A stretch of DNA of 64,000 nt from Galdieria partita (GCA_025991245.1 BQMJ01000032.1:62001-126000), one strand, 5' to 3'; shown: positions 33,271 to 44,589, numbered from the stretch's first letter. Made by a program: numbers and translations. Notes: generated by a model not told the origin, from the letters alone.

Positions 33271-34333
33271 ATGGCCTCCTTCCCTGAAACCTCTTGCCAA
33301 GTATTTGGTTCGAGCAAAAGTAAACTAGTCTTGAATTGAAATATCTAGTAATAACTCTTTTGGTTTATAGGAAGTTGAACAAATAGACCCACTCGTAGCT
33401 TATGCTTGTATGTGTTTTGCAGTTCTCTCTGTTAACGCTCAAAGATATATAGGTAGATTCTACGCTTGTGAACTTGGTTTGAAGCTTAGAGATAAAAAGG
33501 ACCCCGATGCCTCCAAATTTATGAAGGGACTTATTGAGAAGGTATAGAAGCCCCAATTGGAAATATCTTGTTCTAACATTTTACTTTAGTGTGAACAGGA
33601 CAAGGCAAAGCTTGGAGATACGACTCGGTTGAAAGAACATTTGCAAGAATTCGCTTTCAAAGTTTTCTTAAGAGCAGATACAGAAGATAGAAATGGAAAT
33701 GCTACCCGCACTACTGTTCGTACTTTTTATGCCGCCTTTTGTTTCTTGGAAGTTTTGAATTCATTGGGAGAACCTTCCGATGATATCAAACAGAAAATGA
33801 AATATTGCAAGTTCAAGGTGGCTGATATATCGAGATGTTTAAGAGAAGGAATTAAGCCGATTCCTGGTCCTCCCGACAGTCAAACGGAGAGTAAATACGA
33901 GACTACTACAAGACAAGATTTATCTTTGATTATGCAAGAACCTGGGAATTCAAGTAGTCCAGAGACCAACATCAAAGACTTTCAAGATTCTCATAATGAA
34001 GGGAAACCCAGTGAAGGCTCTTCCAACGAAGTGGAAGAAGATTCTTATCCAGACTTAAGAGCCGATGTCGATTCTTATCCGGCAAATATGGAAACGAACA
34101 ATTTGCACTCGACTGCAAATGAAACATCAATTATTCCAGATAACGTTGATAATTATCGATTGGCTGAGAATTATGAGTCGACCAACACGAGAAATCAATA
34201 TGGTCGAGTGCAATCTATTTTGGAAGCACAGAAACATGCCAAGAATGCGTCGAGTGCGTTGGATTTCCAAGATGTGAATTCAGCCATCAAAGAACTCGAA
34301 GATGCTTTGTCCTTATTGCGGCAATGTAAATGA
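33271..34333 (+). CDS. VTA1: VTA1/LIP5, Vps4 cofactor
   Basis: Four exons: 33271-33300, 33371-33407, 33453-33541 and 33590-34333; introns 70, 45 and 48 nt; 299 aa (human LIP5 is 307). The N-terminal Vta1 fold reads DPLVAYACRFYACELGLKL, then AFKVFLRADTEDRNGNATR and FYAAFCFLEVLNSLGE, the strongest family segment, followed by KFKVADISRCLREGIKP. The middle is acidic and Ser-rich. The final 45 residues (AQKHAKNASSALDFQDVNSA) form the VSL-type helical end that binds and activates the Vps4 ATPase. Function: disassembly of ESCRT-III. Another ESCRT gene (TSG101) is 6.5 kb away. Confidence 0.9.
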
Positions 34334-34648
34334 AATCTTGTGAATTTTCTTATAAACACATTTGACTAGATAAACCAGTACGGTAGCCAAGGAATTGTTG
34401 TATTTCTCTACAAGAAATGAAATATTTTGTGTGAAAAGACGATGAAAAAATCAATTCTGAAACTGATAAAGAGCAGTAGGAACAAAAATTTTGGAATCTT
34501 AAAGAGATATAACGATTGCATAGTACGTACGTTCGACTGTAGAGTTTGAAACTTTCATGGCTTTTCTACTGTCATTGACTATCTACAACAATACAAAGAT
34601 AAGCCCATACAACTCTCATATCCAAAATACCAAAAGTTCTACAACATT
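34334..34648. other. Convergent 3' region
   Basis: 315 nt between the VTA1 stop and the stop of the unidentified basic protein. AT-rich; no feature seen. Confidence 0.4.
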
Positions 34649-35229
34649 CTACATTTTGGTAGCTGATCCCCTTTTGGACAACAAACGAGCTCTTCGCTGC
34701 TTTTGCTTTCGTTGCATTCCAAGAAATATCGGAAAAGGGACTTTGGACTTCTTCTTCGATCGGACACCTCAAAAAATTTCAGTGAACATAGAAAACTGCA
34801 ACAAAGCTTCTACCTACCAAGTTCCTCCAAAGTTTGTTTCCAAAGATTGGAATAACTCTTTTCGTTCTCTAATACAAACCGCTTGACTTGGTCTCTATGT
34901 TGTCGAACAAAGTTTAGCATGTCAAAGTCCTCTGTATCATCTCTTTCTGGTTTAGAAGTATGTTGATCTTCGTGAATCACTTTACGTCTTTGGGTAACTT
35001 TTCTTTCTCTAGTTTTATGATGTTTTTTCAACGAAGGAGCGCAGTCTCTAACAGTAGGAACCTTTGGTCTAACTGACTCGATATTCAAACTTGTGTCTCT
35101 AACTTGCTCTGACGAAACTACTTTATAACTGGTTCCTTGTTGGTTTGTATTCCAATTCATCCAAGTCTCTCGTAAGTTGGCTAGATTTCTCATTATATCT
35201 TGTTCCAACTTGCTATCCATGTCGTCCAT
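34649..35229 (-). CDS. Unidentified basic protein
   Basis: Two exons, 34818-35229 and 34649-34767, with a 50-nt intron; 176 aa. Without splicing the frame stops at once after the donor; with it, the protein continues as GVRSKKKSKVPFPIFLG followed by a Lys/Arg-rich end (KQKQRRARLLSKRGS). The first 130 residues are polar and predicted helical (MDDMDSKLEQDIMRNLANL, VRQHRDQVKRFVLENE). I do not recognise it. The basic tail suggests RNA or chromatin contact or a nucleolar role, but that is a guess. Confidence 0.6.
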
Positions 35230-35507
35230 CGTCGTCAATCTACGGATCGTTGAAAATATGTCCCATTGGTAGGCAAGACTTTAAGATTGCCATCTTTAGA
35301 GTCTCCATTTCCTAGCGATACATTTTAACAATAGTAAGGTTGATCAATGGATCCTTTATCATTCATTTGTAAAATAGAACGAGTGTCTATTATTTCTCCT
35401 ATAAAGAAATGAACGAGAATTCTCTAAACAAAGGATTCCCAACGAGTTTTGATTGTAAAATTGTTTATCCAACTGACTCAGATACGCATTTCTCTATCTA
35501 TCAACTT

Positions 35508-36967
35508 CTAGGAAGAGTGTGTAGGGCGCTTCTGTCTTTCTAAAAATTCAAACAACATAGTCTTTTGTCGTTGCAGATTGGGAGTCAACTGATCATAAAC
35601 ATCATTAAATAGATCCTCCAAAGGAGCCTTGGGAGCCTTTTCTGCTTCTTCTAAAGCAGTTAATAATTCCTTTCTTTGCTCTTCAATGTACTTTTCATCC
35701 ATTTCGTCATTCCAACAATTCCGAAAAGCTAAGAAATGTTTCATTCGACGCAAAGGACTCAAACGCTCCGAATACAACTCAATCTCGTTCTTTTGTCGGT
35801 AACGTGAAGAATCATCGCTTGTGCTATGATGACCCCCTCGATAAGTAAGAAGCTCTAATAAAAGAGGTCGATTGGTTTCCAGAATGCGTCGCTTAGCTTC
35901 CTTTACTGCAAAATAAACAGCCCAAAGATCATTGCCATCCACTCTCATACTGTCAATCCCATAAGCAAGACCTCTTCCAGCTATTCCATCACCTCTGTAC
36001 TGTTCCTTTGCAGGAGTAGAAATTGCATATCCATTATTTCTACATACAAACAATACGGGACACTCCAAAGTTGCAGCAAAATTGAGTGCCTAGACAATAT
36101 TCATAATAGAGAGTGAGAATGATACATTCTTACCGCATGAAAATCTCCTTCAGATGCAGCTCCCTCTCCAAAATAACAAACAGTTATGTTTTTCGAACGA
36201 CTCAACTTCATTCCATAAGCATAACCACTTGCTTGTGGTATTTGAGTTGCTAGTGGAGAAGAAATAGTAACAAAATTGAGTTCCTTGGAGCCATAATGTA
36301 CAGGCATTTGTCTTCCCTTTGCTGGTTCTAGAGCATTACCACAACACTGATTACAAAAGTCTCGATAGGTAAACCCTCGCCATAATAAAACTCCTTGTTC
36401 TCGGTATTGACCAAATATCACATCAGCTGTTTCGAGTGCTGCTGCTGAACCAATGGCGGTCGCTTCCTCTCCAAAGCTTGTCATATAGAAACTAATTCTT
36501 CCTTGTCTCTGTGCACTGTACAACATAGTATCCATAACGTGCAACTTTAGCATGTGTTGATACATGCTCGTCATCATGGAAGGTTCCACCTGATGATCAG
36601 GATGATATTCCTTCTCGATGGCTGAGCTGACTTCGCCCAATTCATTCATAATACGGAAACACGGAATTCTCCCTTCCTTTTCTCCAGCAATCAACTCGAG
36701 TTTGTCAGTGTACGGAGCACCTATGGCACCTGGGAAATAATATTCTGAGCTACTTGCACTGTATCTTCTTAAAAGAGTTCTACGGGACTCCATAAATTCC
36801 GAATTGCAAGTCTTTCGGGAGGCAGAAGGTTGGCTCCGAATACAATGTTTCAAGCAAAGTTGATCAAAACAGCTCAAACTACGCAACGGAAATAGAAGAT
36901 TCTTTTTATTCATATTCCTCTCAGTTAAGCGTTCCCATAGCTCCCAACCATGCTTCCAAGTAGCCAT
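35508..36967 (-). CDS. BCKDHA: Branched-chain 2-oxoacid dehydrogenase E1 alpha, mitochondrial
   Basis: Two exons, 36134-36967 and 35508-36089, with a 44-nt intron that interrupts the thiamine diphosphate motif; splicing gives FGEGAASEGDFHAALNFAA followed by CRNNGYAIST. 471 aa with an Arg/Ser-rich N-terminus of about 75 residues fitting a mitochondrial presequence. RISFYMTSFGEEA, PLATQIPQASGYAYGMK and the loop YRGGHHSTSDDSSRYR match the branched-chain enzyme rather than pyruvate dehydrogenase. E1 alpha, with E1 beta, decarboxylates the 2-oxoacids of Leu, Ile and Val. The serine that BCK kinase phosphorylates in animals (HHSTSDDSS loop) is conserved. Confidence 0.93.
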
Positions 36968-37416
36968 ATAGGTAATGTGCTTACTTCCTCCAAGAAATCA
37001 AACGTGAATTGTCCAACAAGACAAATACGAGACAAGGAAGGCGATGTTTGTCACCAACCAAAGTATTAAGCATATGACTAACATTTTGTAGTGGATGCAA
37101 CTGTAATAAATGTTCTGCACAAGTCTGATTCCAAAGAAAGTGTTCAGAATTCTCTTATTTGTACTCAAGCTTGTGCTTCCCAATTTACAAAATGAAGACT
37201 TGAAAATACTCATAATCAGAGTACACATATGTAGAATAATGAAATTTGTTCTTGTTTTGAACAAGGTCTTTTTGAACAGACTCGTCAGAATCTTCCCATT
37301 GGTTTCAAATCTAACAAAACATGAAAGCCAAAGTAAAAGATCTACAACGAGCATTGGCATTTCTTTATTGAACATATATGAAACGGAAAACTCAAAATCC
37401 ATTTTATTCGTTCATT
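36968..37416. other. Gap with overlapping hydrophobic frames
   Basis: 449 nt. A 134-codon minus-strand ATG frame (36998-37402), hydrophobic and rich in Leu, Phe and Cys, starts 14 nt after the stop of the 638-aa gene, and a 126-codon plus-strand frame overlaps it. Neither has a recognised feature; base composition alone can produce such frames here. Confidence 0.25.
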
Positions 37417-39333
37417 CTAATGTCCTTTCTCACCTTCTTCTCTTTCAAAAAGAGATAACAATTGCCAACCCATTACTACAGAAGACTTGAGAACTAGTGG
37501 AATTCTTCGCAATATCACTTCTGCACGACATATGCCCTCTTCCCAGAATTCCTCAACGTATTTACATAAACTGTATGTTTCCAATTCATCCTTGTCATTC
37601 ACTTGCCAAGCAACTATATCAACAACTTCATTCCCATTCGTCATTGTTATCAATGGGTTACGTAATAAAATAGAAACATAGCCCTGTATAGCTTCATGCA
37701 AGCGACCAAAATAAGCGGATTCTGATATTATTCTCCATGACGCAAAAGTGAACGTGCCAAACAAATATATAGCAACAAGCTGAAATAAAAACGTGAAAAT
37801 ATCTACAAGAGACGTTGATAACACCGGAAAACTTCCCAATAGAAACAACATAAACCCAACTCCTGTCAACTCTAAAATACGAACTGGAACCAACCCCAAC
37901 AAGGAATGGTCTCCTTTTTCATAGTTATTATTTGTTGTTGTAAAAAATTCACTCCTATCCACATGACTTTGTCTCCAAATGCCATTAGTGTTCTTCGCCA
38001 GTGATCCTTCCTCAATTACGCCCCAAAGGATTGTCTTTCTAGATACTCTGGATAGGGCTCTTTCCAATTTCCAAAATGTTGTAAAATTTGAAAGAATAAT
38101 TTCTTTCATCGAATTCTCTAAATGGGTCCGATTTCGAAACTTTTTGGCCACAGCGGTTTGCAATCCTCCTTTGTTTAATGTAGACTGGATTTGAACATTT
38201 CTCTCTGTAAAAAGCAAATCAACGGCCCTTTTCATGGAATTATATAAAATATGATAACCTTCTATAACAACAGGTCGTAGAATAAACCATAACGTGTCCG
38301 TTGCACTGCGAAGAACTACAATTGAAAATGTCAAAGCAATTTTGTTCCATCTAGAAATAGACAAGTGTGTCCCCTTGACTACTCGATTTTTCCGAAGGCT
38401 CTTCGGATAATATTTCCATCTAAAATGTATACGATGTCGAAGAGAATCTTGCTCGAGAAAAGATTCCATTTGCCAGTATAAAAGGGAATGCACCTTGAAT
38501 GTTGGTTCTGTCCAAAGTGTTGCCAAACTGTTCGTCACAAAGTTGCTCAAAAGATGACGATGAATACTATCATGTATTCTTTCAAACCAGACAGGTTTCA
38601 ATGCTAACTTTCTGAAGTAAGTTATCGGAAATCTTTTCGAATGAGTTATCATAGTCGAAGAAACTGAGTTATCAATAATATGTTGTCTTTGTGACTTCAA
38701 ACAAGTACTCCCAGGTAGAGTTGGGTATTCCGAGTGAAAATGTTTCTTCTTGTTTCTTGAAGTTATTCTCCTTGAGGCTTTAGATTGTCCAACAAGATTT
38801 TTTTGCTCAAACAAACTACGTACATTCGAAAAAGGAGGCGGAAAAAAGAATTTCCAAGTGGATATTGTTATACTCTTTCTCAGCTGCTCTCTCCAGTGAT
38901 TTTCTACAGACCACAGTTTAAGAAGAAAAAGTTTAAAGTTAACCTTTAGCTGTTCTAAAAATAGTTTGATATCTTCTGTTGAGAATAACTCGCCAGTTGA
39001 ATGGGAACTATGTACTAGCGCTCCTTCGGTACGAACAGACCGTTTCAATATTTGCACAACTTGAATGACTTTGTGGTATGCTCTTTGAAGGTTTGGAACA
39101 TTCCTTGGTTCATACTTCAACCAAATCTTTTCACCGAAATGACGAGACAAGTCTTTAGGTTTTAAAGAGTCTACCCAAGGAAAGCCTGTAAATTTTCGTC
39201 TTTCGAGGTAAACACAAAACCGTGGAGTTAATATACAGTCCTTATATTTGTGACTATGTAACCTATTTGAGCTACAGCGACAACTACTATGACCAAATAT
39301 GTTGAAGCCGACGAGATAGGTTCTATTTCTCAT
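37417..39333 (-). CDS. Unidentified 638-aa membrane protein
   Basis: Single long exon from an ATG at 39333. No family recognised. Residues 1-450 are basic and polar with many Arg, Lys and aromatic residues (RRITSRNKKKHFH near 198-210). Two hydrophobic segments lie at about residues 495-545 (VGFMLFLLGSFPVLSTS and IFTFLFQLVAIYLFGTF). The last 90 residues are soluble and mixed. The N-terminal 45 residues, rich in Arg, Cys and Ser, could be a presequence. An uninterrupted 1.9-kb frame in such AT-rich DNA is unlikely by chance. It may be lineage-specific. Confidence 0.7.
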   Translation of the reverse strand: MRNRTYLVGFNIFGHSSCRCSSNRLHSHKYKDCILTPRFCVYLERRKFTGFPWVDSLKPKDLSRHFGEKIWLKYEPRNVPNLQRAYHKVIQVVQILKRSVRTEGALVHSSHSTGELFSTEDIKLFLEQLKVNFKLFLLKLWSVENHWREQLRKSITISTWKFFFPPPFSNVRSLFEQKNLVGQSKASRRITSRNKKKHFHSEYPTLPGSTCLKSQRQHIIDNSVSSTMITHSKRFPITYFRKLALKPVWFERIHDSIHRHLLSNFVTNSLATLWTEPTFKVHSLLYWQMESFLEQDSLRHRIHFRWKYYPKSLRKNRVVKGTHLSISRWNKIALTFSIVVLRSATDTLWFILRPVVIEGYHILYNSMKRAVDLLFTERNVQIQSTLNKGGLQTAVAKKFRNRTHLENSMKEIILSNFTTFWKLERALSRVSRKTILWGVIEEGSLAKNTNGIWRQSHVDRSEFFTTTNNNYEKGDHSLLGLVPVRILELTGVGFMLFLLGSFPVLSTSLVDIFTFLFQLVAIYLFGTFTFASWRIISESAYFGRLHEAIQGYVSILLRNPLITMTNGNEVVDIVAWQVNDKDELETYSLCKYVEEFWEEGICRAEVILRRIPLVLKSSVVMGWQLLSLFEREEGEKGH

Positions 39334-39767
39334 TCCCCTTTCAATCTCCAGTTATCCATTGATTGCATTTCATAGCCTGCAGAGTACAGAAGCACGACTC
39401 TATCTTTCTTGAAGCAAAAGTGCAATGTTTAGTGAAAAAAAACTAACTTCAATCATAACATATTGCTACATACGATCAGCTTCCAACTTTTTCATGCTAT
39501 CTCTCCAATTGTAATCAATATCTATAGAATTAATAGAAAACATATTCAGTTCTATCATTAAGGATAGCACTTGTTGCAAAATACATTACTGTTTCACTTG
39601 AATGAATCAGTAGAACGACAATCTTTTGAAAAGTTGGTTTCACAGAGATAAAGCAAGTGCTGTCAAAAATTCACTCATGATAAACTTTCTATGAAGACGT
39701 CTCAAAGCAGATCCTTGTTCCAAAAATGAACCAGAAAAACTTGAAAAGATATTGATGTCAAACCATG
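39334..39767. other. Intergenic, nothing recognised
   Basis: 434 nt upstream of the 638-aa gene. AT-rich, no RNA gene or coding frame recognised. Confidence 0.35.
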
Positions 39768-40016
39768 TCAAGCTGTTGTTTTGTTGTAGTGGGTCTCACA
39801 TACAGTTGTAGAAATCATAGATATATTTACCAAGTTACTCATCACTTTACAACGGCTTAGCAAAAATACCATCAAGCAATAGAACAATCTTGAAGAGATG
39901 GTCCCATAGAAAAATGCAAATGGCGGCAGGATTCGAAATGGCGCCAAAAAGCTAATTGTAATGTACCAATCTTGTCGAATTTGATGAATGTCTTTCACGG
40001 TTTCTTGAGATTTCAT
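39768..40016 (-). CDS. Possible small membrane protein
   Basis: 83-codon frame from an ATG at 40016. It has an acidic/basic start (MKSQETVKDIHQIRQDW) followed by hydrophobic segments (ITISFLAPF, LFYCLMVFLL). It may continue through an intron from 39829 on, since a GT donor-like site follows VMSNL. The start would be only 8 nt from the first ATG of the plus-strand gene at 40025. No family recognised, so this is weak. Confidence 0.28.
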   Translation of the reverse strand: MKSQETVKDIHQIRQDWYITISFLAPFRILPPFAFFYGTISSRLFYCLMVFLLSRCKVMSNLVNISMISTTVCETHYNKTTA

Positions 40017-40024
40017 CAAACACA

Positions 40025-40908
40025 ATGATTCAGTACAAGTATCTCTCTATGGTTTTGCAACTTAGGAGTGGAGAAATGTTTCCCCTCACTTTGCGTTCGC
40101 TCAGTTTACCTGAGAATCCAACCATTGATGACTTTAGACGGTAAGTCCTTTGCCACAAGATGTTGCCTGACATTGACTTTGTTCAAGAGCACTGTTGAAT
40201 ACGGAGCTAGCGTGCCATCCATACTACGCTTATCTTCAACGCTTCTGCCGTTTTGGATATTCAACTGATGAACCTCAGGTTTCTAATGGCATGTTGTACA
40301 TTCGTCCATTAAGAGATGACTTCCGTCTGCAGGAGCTGTTACATAGGCATCAGCAGGAAGGAAAAAATGTCACTTTTTACATTGAACAGACTCGTTCTAT
40401 GAAAAATGAACCATGCAATGTAAGGAAATTTGTAGTTGTGAGGGCATGTATTGACGTGTGCTGATAGGTACGAGCTAAATCACTCAAAGAAGGCGAGGTT
40501 ATTCCATGCAATGGAAGTAGACTATCCAACATGTCACTGATCTTAGAGGCTTCTGCTTTCTCTTCAAACTCGTCGTCGAGTCTGGATGCCACTAGTAAAC
40601 AAGGTCCAAGTACTTGTCCAGAAACCAACGATGACCACAGCAAGCTGACAAGCAGCCCATCGCCAACAGGACACTATAACGACGAAGATACTTGTGGTGA
40701 TATTTTCAGCATTGAAGAAAATTATTGCTCTGAGCCAATGCTTTCATTGCCCTGTCCCGCCTCTATGATGAACCCTTATTGTTTTCAAGAACCATATGTG
40801 ATTCCTTATATGACGCCTATGTGGCAATGTCATGGCTATTGGGTATTTCCTCCATTTTACATTCCTCTTCCGAATTCCCTCGACATGTCATCCAATTGTA
40901 ATTTGTGA
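40025..40908 (+). CDS. Unidentified protein, conserved-looking N-terminal region
   Basis: Three exons, 40025-40140, 40188-40419 and 40468-40908; introns 47 and 48 nt; 262 aa, phases agree. Two later in-frame ATGs (40049, 40076) are possible starts. The first 130 residues look like a folded domain (PLTLRSLSLPENPTIDDFR, LACHPYYAYLQRFCRFGY, YIRPLRDDFRLQELL). The C-terminal 130 residues are Ser-rich then Pro/Tyr/Met-rich (PYVIPYMTPMWQCHGYWVF), like an activation or prion-like tail. I do not recognise the family; a regulatory nuclear role would fit the composition but is not shown. Confidence 0.6.
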
Positions 40909-41148
40909 TAAATATTTTCTTTGCAATTGTAAAACGAGGAAAATGCATATATTTATATTCTGAATTGGACATTTGCATACAAATTTTATAGCTTAATTCA
41001 CTGCTCCTGTGCTACAACAGGAATCGTTTCATTCCTTAACAAAACTATATCCAAAGAGACTTTAAGTTTGATAATCCTTGCAAACAAAATTCAATTCCTG
41101 CCTGAATTTGACAAAATTCATCATGTTCTTCGAAAGAATATAAGCAGC

Positions 41149-44100
41149 TTATAAAACGGAATATTTCCCATAGGATGGTTTGTCATCAGGTCTGGCTGAT
41201 GATGCAGCTTCTTCTAGTTGTATTCGAATATCCTTACTAGCCTTCCTAACTGAAAGTTCGTCTGGACCTTCAATAAGAAGATATAATTTACGTTCTCCCG
41301 GAGGCGGATTACGTCCAGGAGGATAATATTGACCCTTCGTTGTGATAGCGCAGCCAGTCCATTCTTCGACAGCCAACAATGCATCCTTGTGAGTAACTTT
41401 CCATCTGGCATGTTGTGGATAGTCATTTATCTCCACTTCCGTAGCGAATCTTCTCTCTGAACCACCTTGGCCTCCGATTGAGATAAAATTATCGCCAGGC
41501 ACTGCGGCTCCCATCGCTAAGCCTAATTTAGCATTGATAAGAGCCGCAGCTCTAGCAGCAGCTGACAATTCTGCCGATTCTGAAACATTTTGTTTTCCAC
41601 TTCCGCTGTTGCTTTTCGTAGAAAGCTGCATGGCACGAGTGCGTTGTAAAGCTGATTGATTGGACAATGCCTGAGCCTTGGCTTGTGCAACTCGTTTGGC
41701 TATTTCTTCTGGGGGTAGTCCTTGTTGACGAGCATTCTTTTCCGCAAGAGCACCTGCTGCGGCTACAGCCATCCGTACTTCATCATCAGTGATCGGCTGA
41801 ATATCATTAGCGCCTTTCATAGTGCCCTCAGAAGCATCATTGGAAATTTCTCGCACGACCACGCCATCATCATCATCATCTATTCTACCAGCAGTTGCGG
41901 CTTCTTCTTCTTCATCTCCCAACTCCAAACCATATTCTCTAGCCTGAGCCTTTCTCAATTTCTTTGTTGATTCTTCTTCCTCTTCGTTAAACTTGTATCC
42001 TTTTCCACCATACCCACTACCCGCAAAGTGTGCCAAACCAACTTTGCGTTTTTGTTCAAATTGTGTTACAAGGTGACGGAGTTCTGGAGGAATGGCTTTT
42101 GAAAGATATTTAGAGATAAACTCGTTTGCTTCGTCAGAATTGGATGAACCTATTACTTCTTGTGCTGCTGCTTTTGCTGACAACTCTACTGCTCTGACCA
42201 AATCTGGGGCGAAGACTTCCTGTTCCGGTGTAATAAAAGTATAGGCTGTTCCAGGATTTCCGGCTCTACCTGTGCGACCAACTCGGTGAACGTAGTCTTC
42301 ATAGTGGTTTGGCACATCATAATTGATAACAAGCCTCAAATGCTTAACGTCCAAACCTCTTGCAGCCACAGAAGTTGCAACCAATATTTTAACAAGGCCA
42401 TTTTTAAAGTCTGCTATGGTTGAGTCTCTATCAGCCTGATCCAAACCTCCATGAAGTGACATGCAACGATAACCAGCAAGAATCAGGTCATTGAATATTC
42501 TATCTGCATTTTCTTGTCTATCTACAAAAACCAGAATGGAGCCCTTATCATACCACTCTCCAATAAGCTCCAATAATCTAAGGAACTTTGTTTCTTCCTT
42601 CCTGACTTCTACAAACTGTTCGATAGATGATGCAGCAACACTCCTACCACCTACAACAATTTCAATAGGTTGCGACAGAATCTTTCTAGCCAAGTTCTCA
42701 ACTTGTGGAGGAAATGTTGCCGAAAACATTACAGTTTGGCGGTCGGGACGCACATTTTCAGCTATACGTGTAACTTGAGGTTCAAAACCCATATCGAACA
42801 TTCTGTCAGCTTCATCAATCACTAAATAAGTGACTCTACGCAAGTTTGTTGCACGACCTCCGTTCATCGACAAGAGATCGATCATTCTTCCAGGAGTACA
42901 TACTACAACTTCAGCACCAACCTTCAGTTTAGCAATTTGGTCCCCTATTCCACTTCCACCGTAAGCACAAACAACTTTAATATCCAAAGCCTTCGCAAAT
43001 CGTCTAATCTCTCCATAAATTTGGATTGCAAGTTCTCTTGTTGGAGCTACTATTAAACCAATAGGGCCATCTCCTATTTGCAAAGATGGCTGAGCTGCAA
43101 TATGTCGTAACATGGGAAGGACATAAGCCAATGTCTTTCCGGAGCCTGTTTTAGCAATTCCAATGACATCACGTCCATTCATTATAGCTGGAATCGCTTG
43201 TGCCTGAATGGCAGTAGGCTTCTCAAATCTTAATTTTCGAAGAGTATCCAAAACGCTTGAAGACAAACCACACTGGCCCCAAGTCTTCACTGGCTTTGGA
43301 CAATTTCTTCCTCTTATTCTAATTCCTCCCAGTTGCTTGCGGTATTCGTGGACATCTTCCCACGACATTTTAGCAATCTCCGGTGCCTCTATGTAGAAGT
43401 TCTTCTTAAAACTTATATAGTTAAATTTGGAATGATCAACTTTCTCATACACGATTCTTTTTCTTCGAACATGAGACAAATATCCTGATTCTTTATCAGA
43501 GGCATCTCCAGCATCAATAAGTTCCGCATCTTCTCCTTCCATATCTGATAACAACTCCCCTCCTTCATCCGATGAAATTCTCTCATCTCCTTCTTTGTTT
43601 GAATTTTCTTCCGTCCACTCAAAACTATCTTCTAAAACTCCATTTCTTTTCAAGGATGACTTCTTTTTGGGCTTGGAATGATTCAAGACATCATTCACTT
43701 CCTTTTGAATATCTTCCATATATTGGTCAAGAGGGTCATCCTCATTCATTGAAACGGATTCCTCATTGTTATTTTTCTCGACAGAATTTTCTTCAAGTAA
43801 TACTCTTGAGTCTTGAGTTGATCTCCTCAACTCTATGTCATCTTGTCCTTCTGCCTCTTCCTCTTCTTCATTTTCTTGTAAATTTTCTACAGTTTGTCTT
43901 TCATATGCCACTTTTTCGTTAACTAATTCTTGTCTTAGCTCTTCCAACGACTTTCGTGGACCATGACCTCCTTCCAACGCTTCATTATCAATCTCGGTTT
44001 CCAAGTCCTGTGAAAATATACCTGCTTCATCTGTATCACGTAAAGAAACCGACTCTTTGGCTTGTGTCCTGCTAGTTGGGTTATTATTTGGAAGAGTTTT

Positions 44101-44589
44101 CGTAGATTCCATTTTGTTCACTTTGAGTGCTACCTGAGCGGGTTTTTTCTTGGAAGCCGCAGTCAACGTTTCTGAAGACCATTCACCAATCACTTTTCTG
44201 CGTTGCAATGGCTCTTCTACTTTTTCCTGCTCTTCCGTATTTTGTTTCTCTTGAGCAAGTTCAGTATTCCATTCTGAGTCTTCCTGGTGTCGGAACGGAA
44301 TGGCAAATGCCATTCTTTCCTGTTCTCTTATTCTTTGCAGCATTTCTTGAGCTTCCGTATTGACCTCCGGGTTTTCTATAATTTCTCCCTTTTCGTTACG
44401 CAGTAAGCCTTGTTCTTTCGGCTTTTTAACTACTTCTCCAGAGTCATGTGTTCTTCTCTTCTTATGATAGTCCGATGCCTTATTCCTACTAGGACTTTTA
44501 CTTTCGTGTCTTCTCCTTCTTGAAATTCGTGGACTAGAAGACCTGTGAGGACTTGAATGTCTTGAACGGTGATGATTTTTGGGTTCCAT
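41149..44589 (-). CDS. DDX46: DDX46/Prp5 DEAD-box splicing helicase
   Basis: Single exon, 1146 aa. N-terminus: Arg/Ser-rich (SRHSSPHRSSSPRISRRRR) then long acidic and Lys-rich stretches. The core starts with the family Q region (PKPVKTWGQCGLSSSVLDTL), followed by AKTGSGKT (motif I), PTRELA (Ia), TPGR (Ib), DEAD (II), SAT (III), ARGLDV (V) and HRVGRTGR (VI). The C-terminal 300 residues include the KH-like end seen in human DDX46 (DYPQHARWKVTHKDALLAV). Prp5/DDX46 remodels U2 snRNP and proofreads the branch-site helix during prespliceosome assembly. I chose the ATG at 44589; the upstream codon in frame is GTG. Notable as an intronless gene among intron-rich neighbours. Confidence 0.94.
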   Translation of the reverse strand: MEPKNHHRSRHSSPHRSSSPRISRRRRHESKSPSRNKASDYHKKRRTHDSGEVVKKPKEQGLLRNEKGEIIENPEVNTEAQEMLQRIREQERMAFAIPFRHQEDSEWNTELAQEKQNTEEQEKVEEPLQRRKVIGEWSSETLTAASKKKPAQVALKVNKMESTKTLPNNNPTSRTQAKESVSLRDTDEAGIFSQDLETEIDNEALEGGHGPRKSLEELRQELVNEKVAYERQTVENLQENEEEEEAEGQDDIELRRSTQDSRVLLEENSVEKNNNEESVSMNEDDPLDQYMEDIQKEVNDVLNHSKPKKKSSLKRNGVLEDSFEWTEENSNKEGDERISSDEGGELLSDMEGEDAELIDAGDASDKESGYLSHVRRKRIVYEKVDHSKFNYISFKKNFYIEAPEIAKMSWEDVHEYRKQLGGIRIRGRNCPKPVKTWGQCGLSSSVLDTLRKLRFEKPTAIQAQAIPAIMNGRDVIGIAKTGSGKTLAYVLPMLRHIAAQPSLQIGDGPIGLIVAPTRELAIQIYGEIRRFAKALDIKVVCAYGGSGIGDQIAKLKVGAEVVVCTPGRMIDLLSMNGGRATNLRRVTYLVIDEADRMFDMGFEPQVTRIAENVRPDRQTVMFSATFPPQVENLARKILSQPIEIVVGGRSVAASSIEQFVEVRKEETKFLRLLELIGEWYDKGSILVFVDRQENADRIFNDLILAGYRCMSLHGGLDQADRDSTIADFKNGLVKILVATSVAARGLDVKHLRLVINYDVPNHYEDYVHRVGRTGRAGNPGTAYTFITPEQEVFAPDLVRAVELSAKAAAQEVIGSSNSDEANEFISKYLSKAIPPELRHLVTQFEQKRKVGLAHFAGSGYGGKGYKFNEEEEESTKKLRKAQAREYGLELGDEEEEAATAGRIDDDDDGVVVREISNDASEGTMKGANDIQPITDDEVRMAVAAAGALAEKNARQQGLPPEEIAKRVAQAKAQALSNQSALQRTRAMQLSTKSNSGSGKQNVSESAELSAAARAAALINAKLGLAMGAAVPGDNFISIGGQGGSERRFATEVEINDYPQHARWKVTHKDALLAVEEWTGCAITTKGQYYPPGRNPPPGERKLYLLIEGPDELSVRKASKDIRIQLEEAASSARPDDKPSYGKYSVL

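Noticed and set aside
37110-37490. 126-codon plus-strand frame
   Set aside because: Overlaps the end of the 638-aa gene and an opposite hydrophobic frame; composition is what AT-rich DNA gives.
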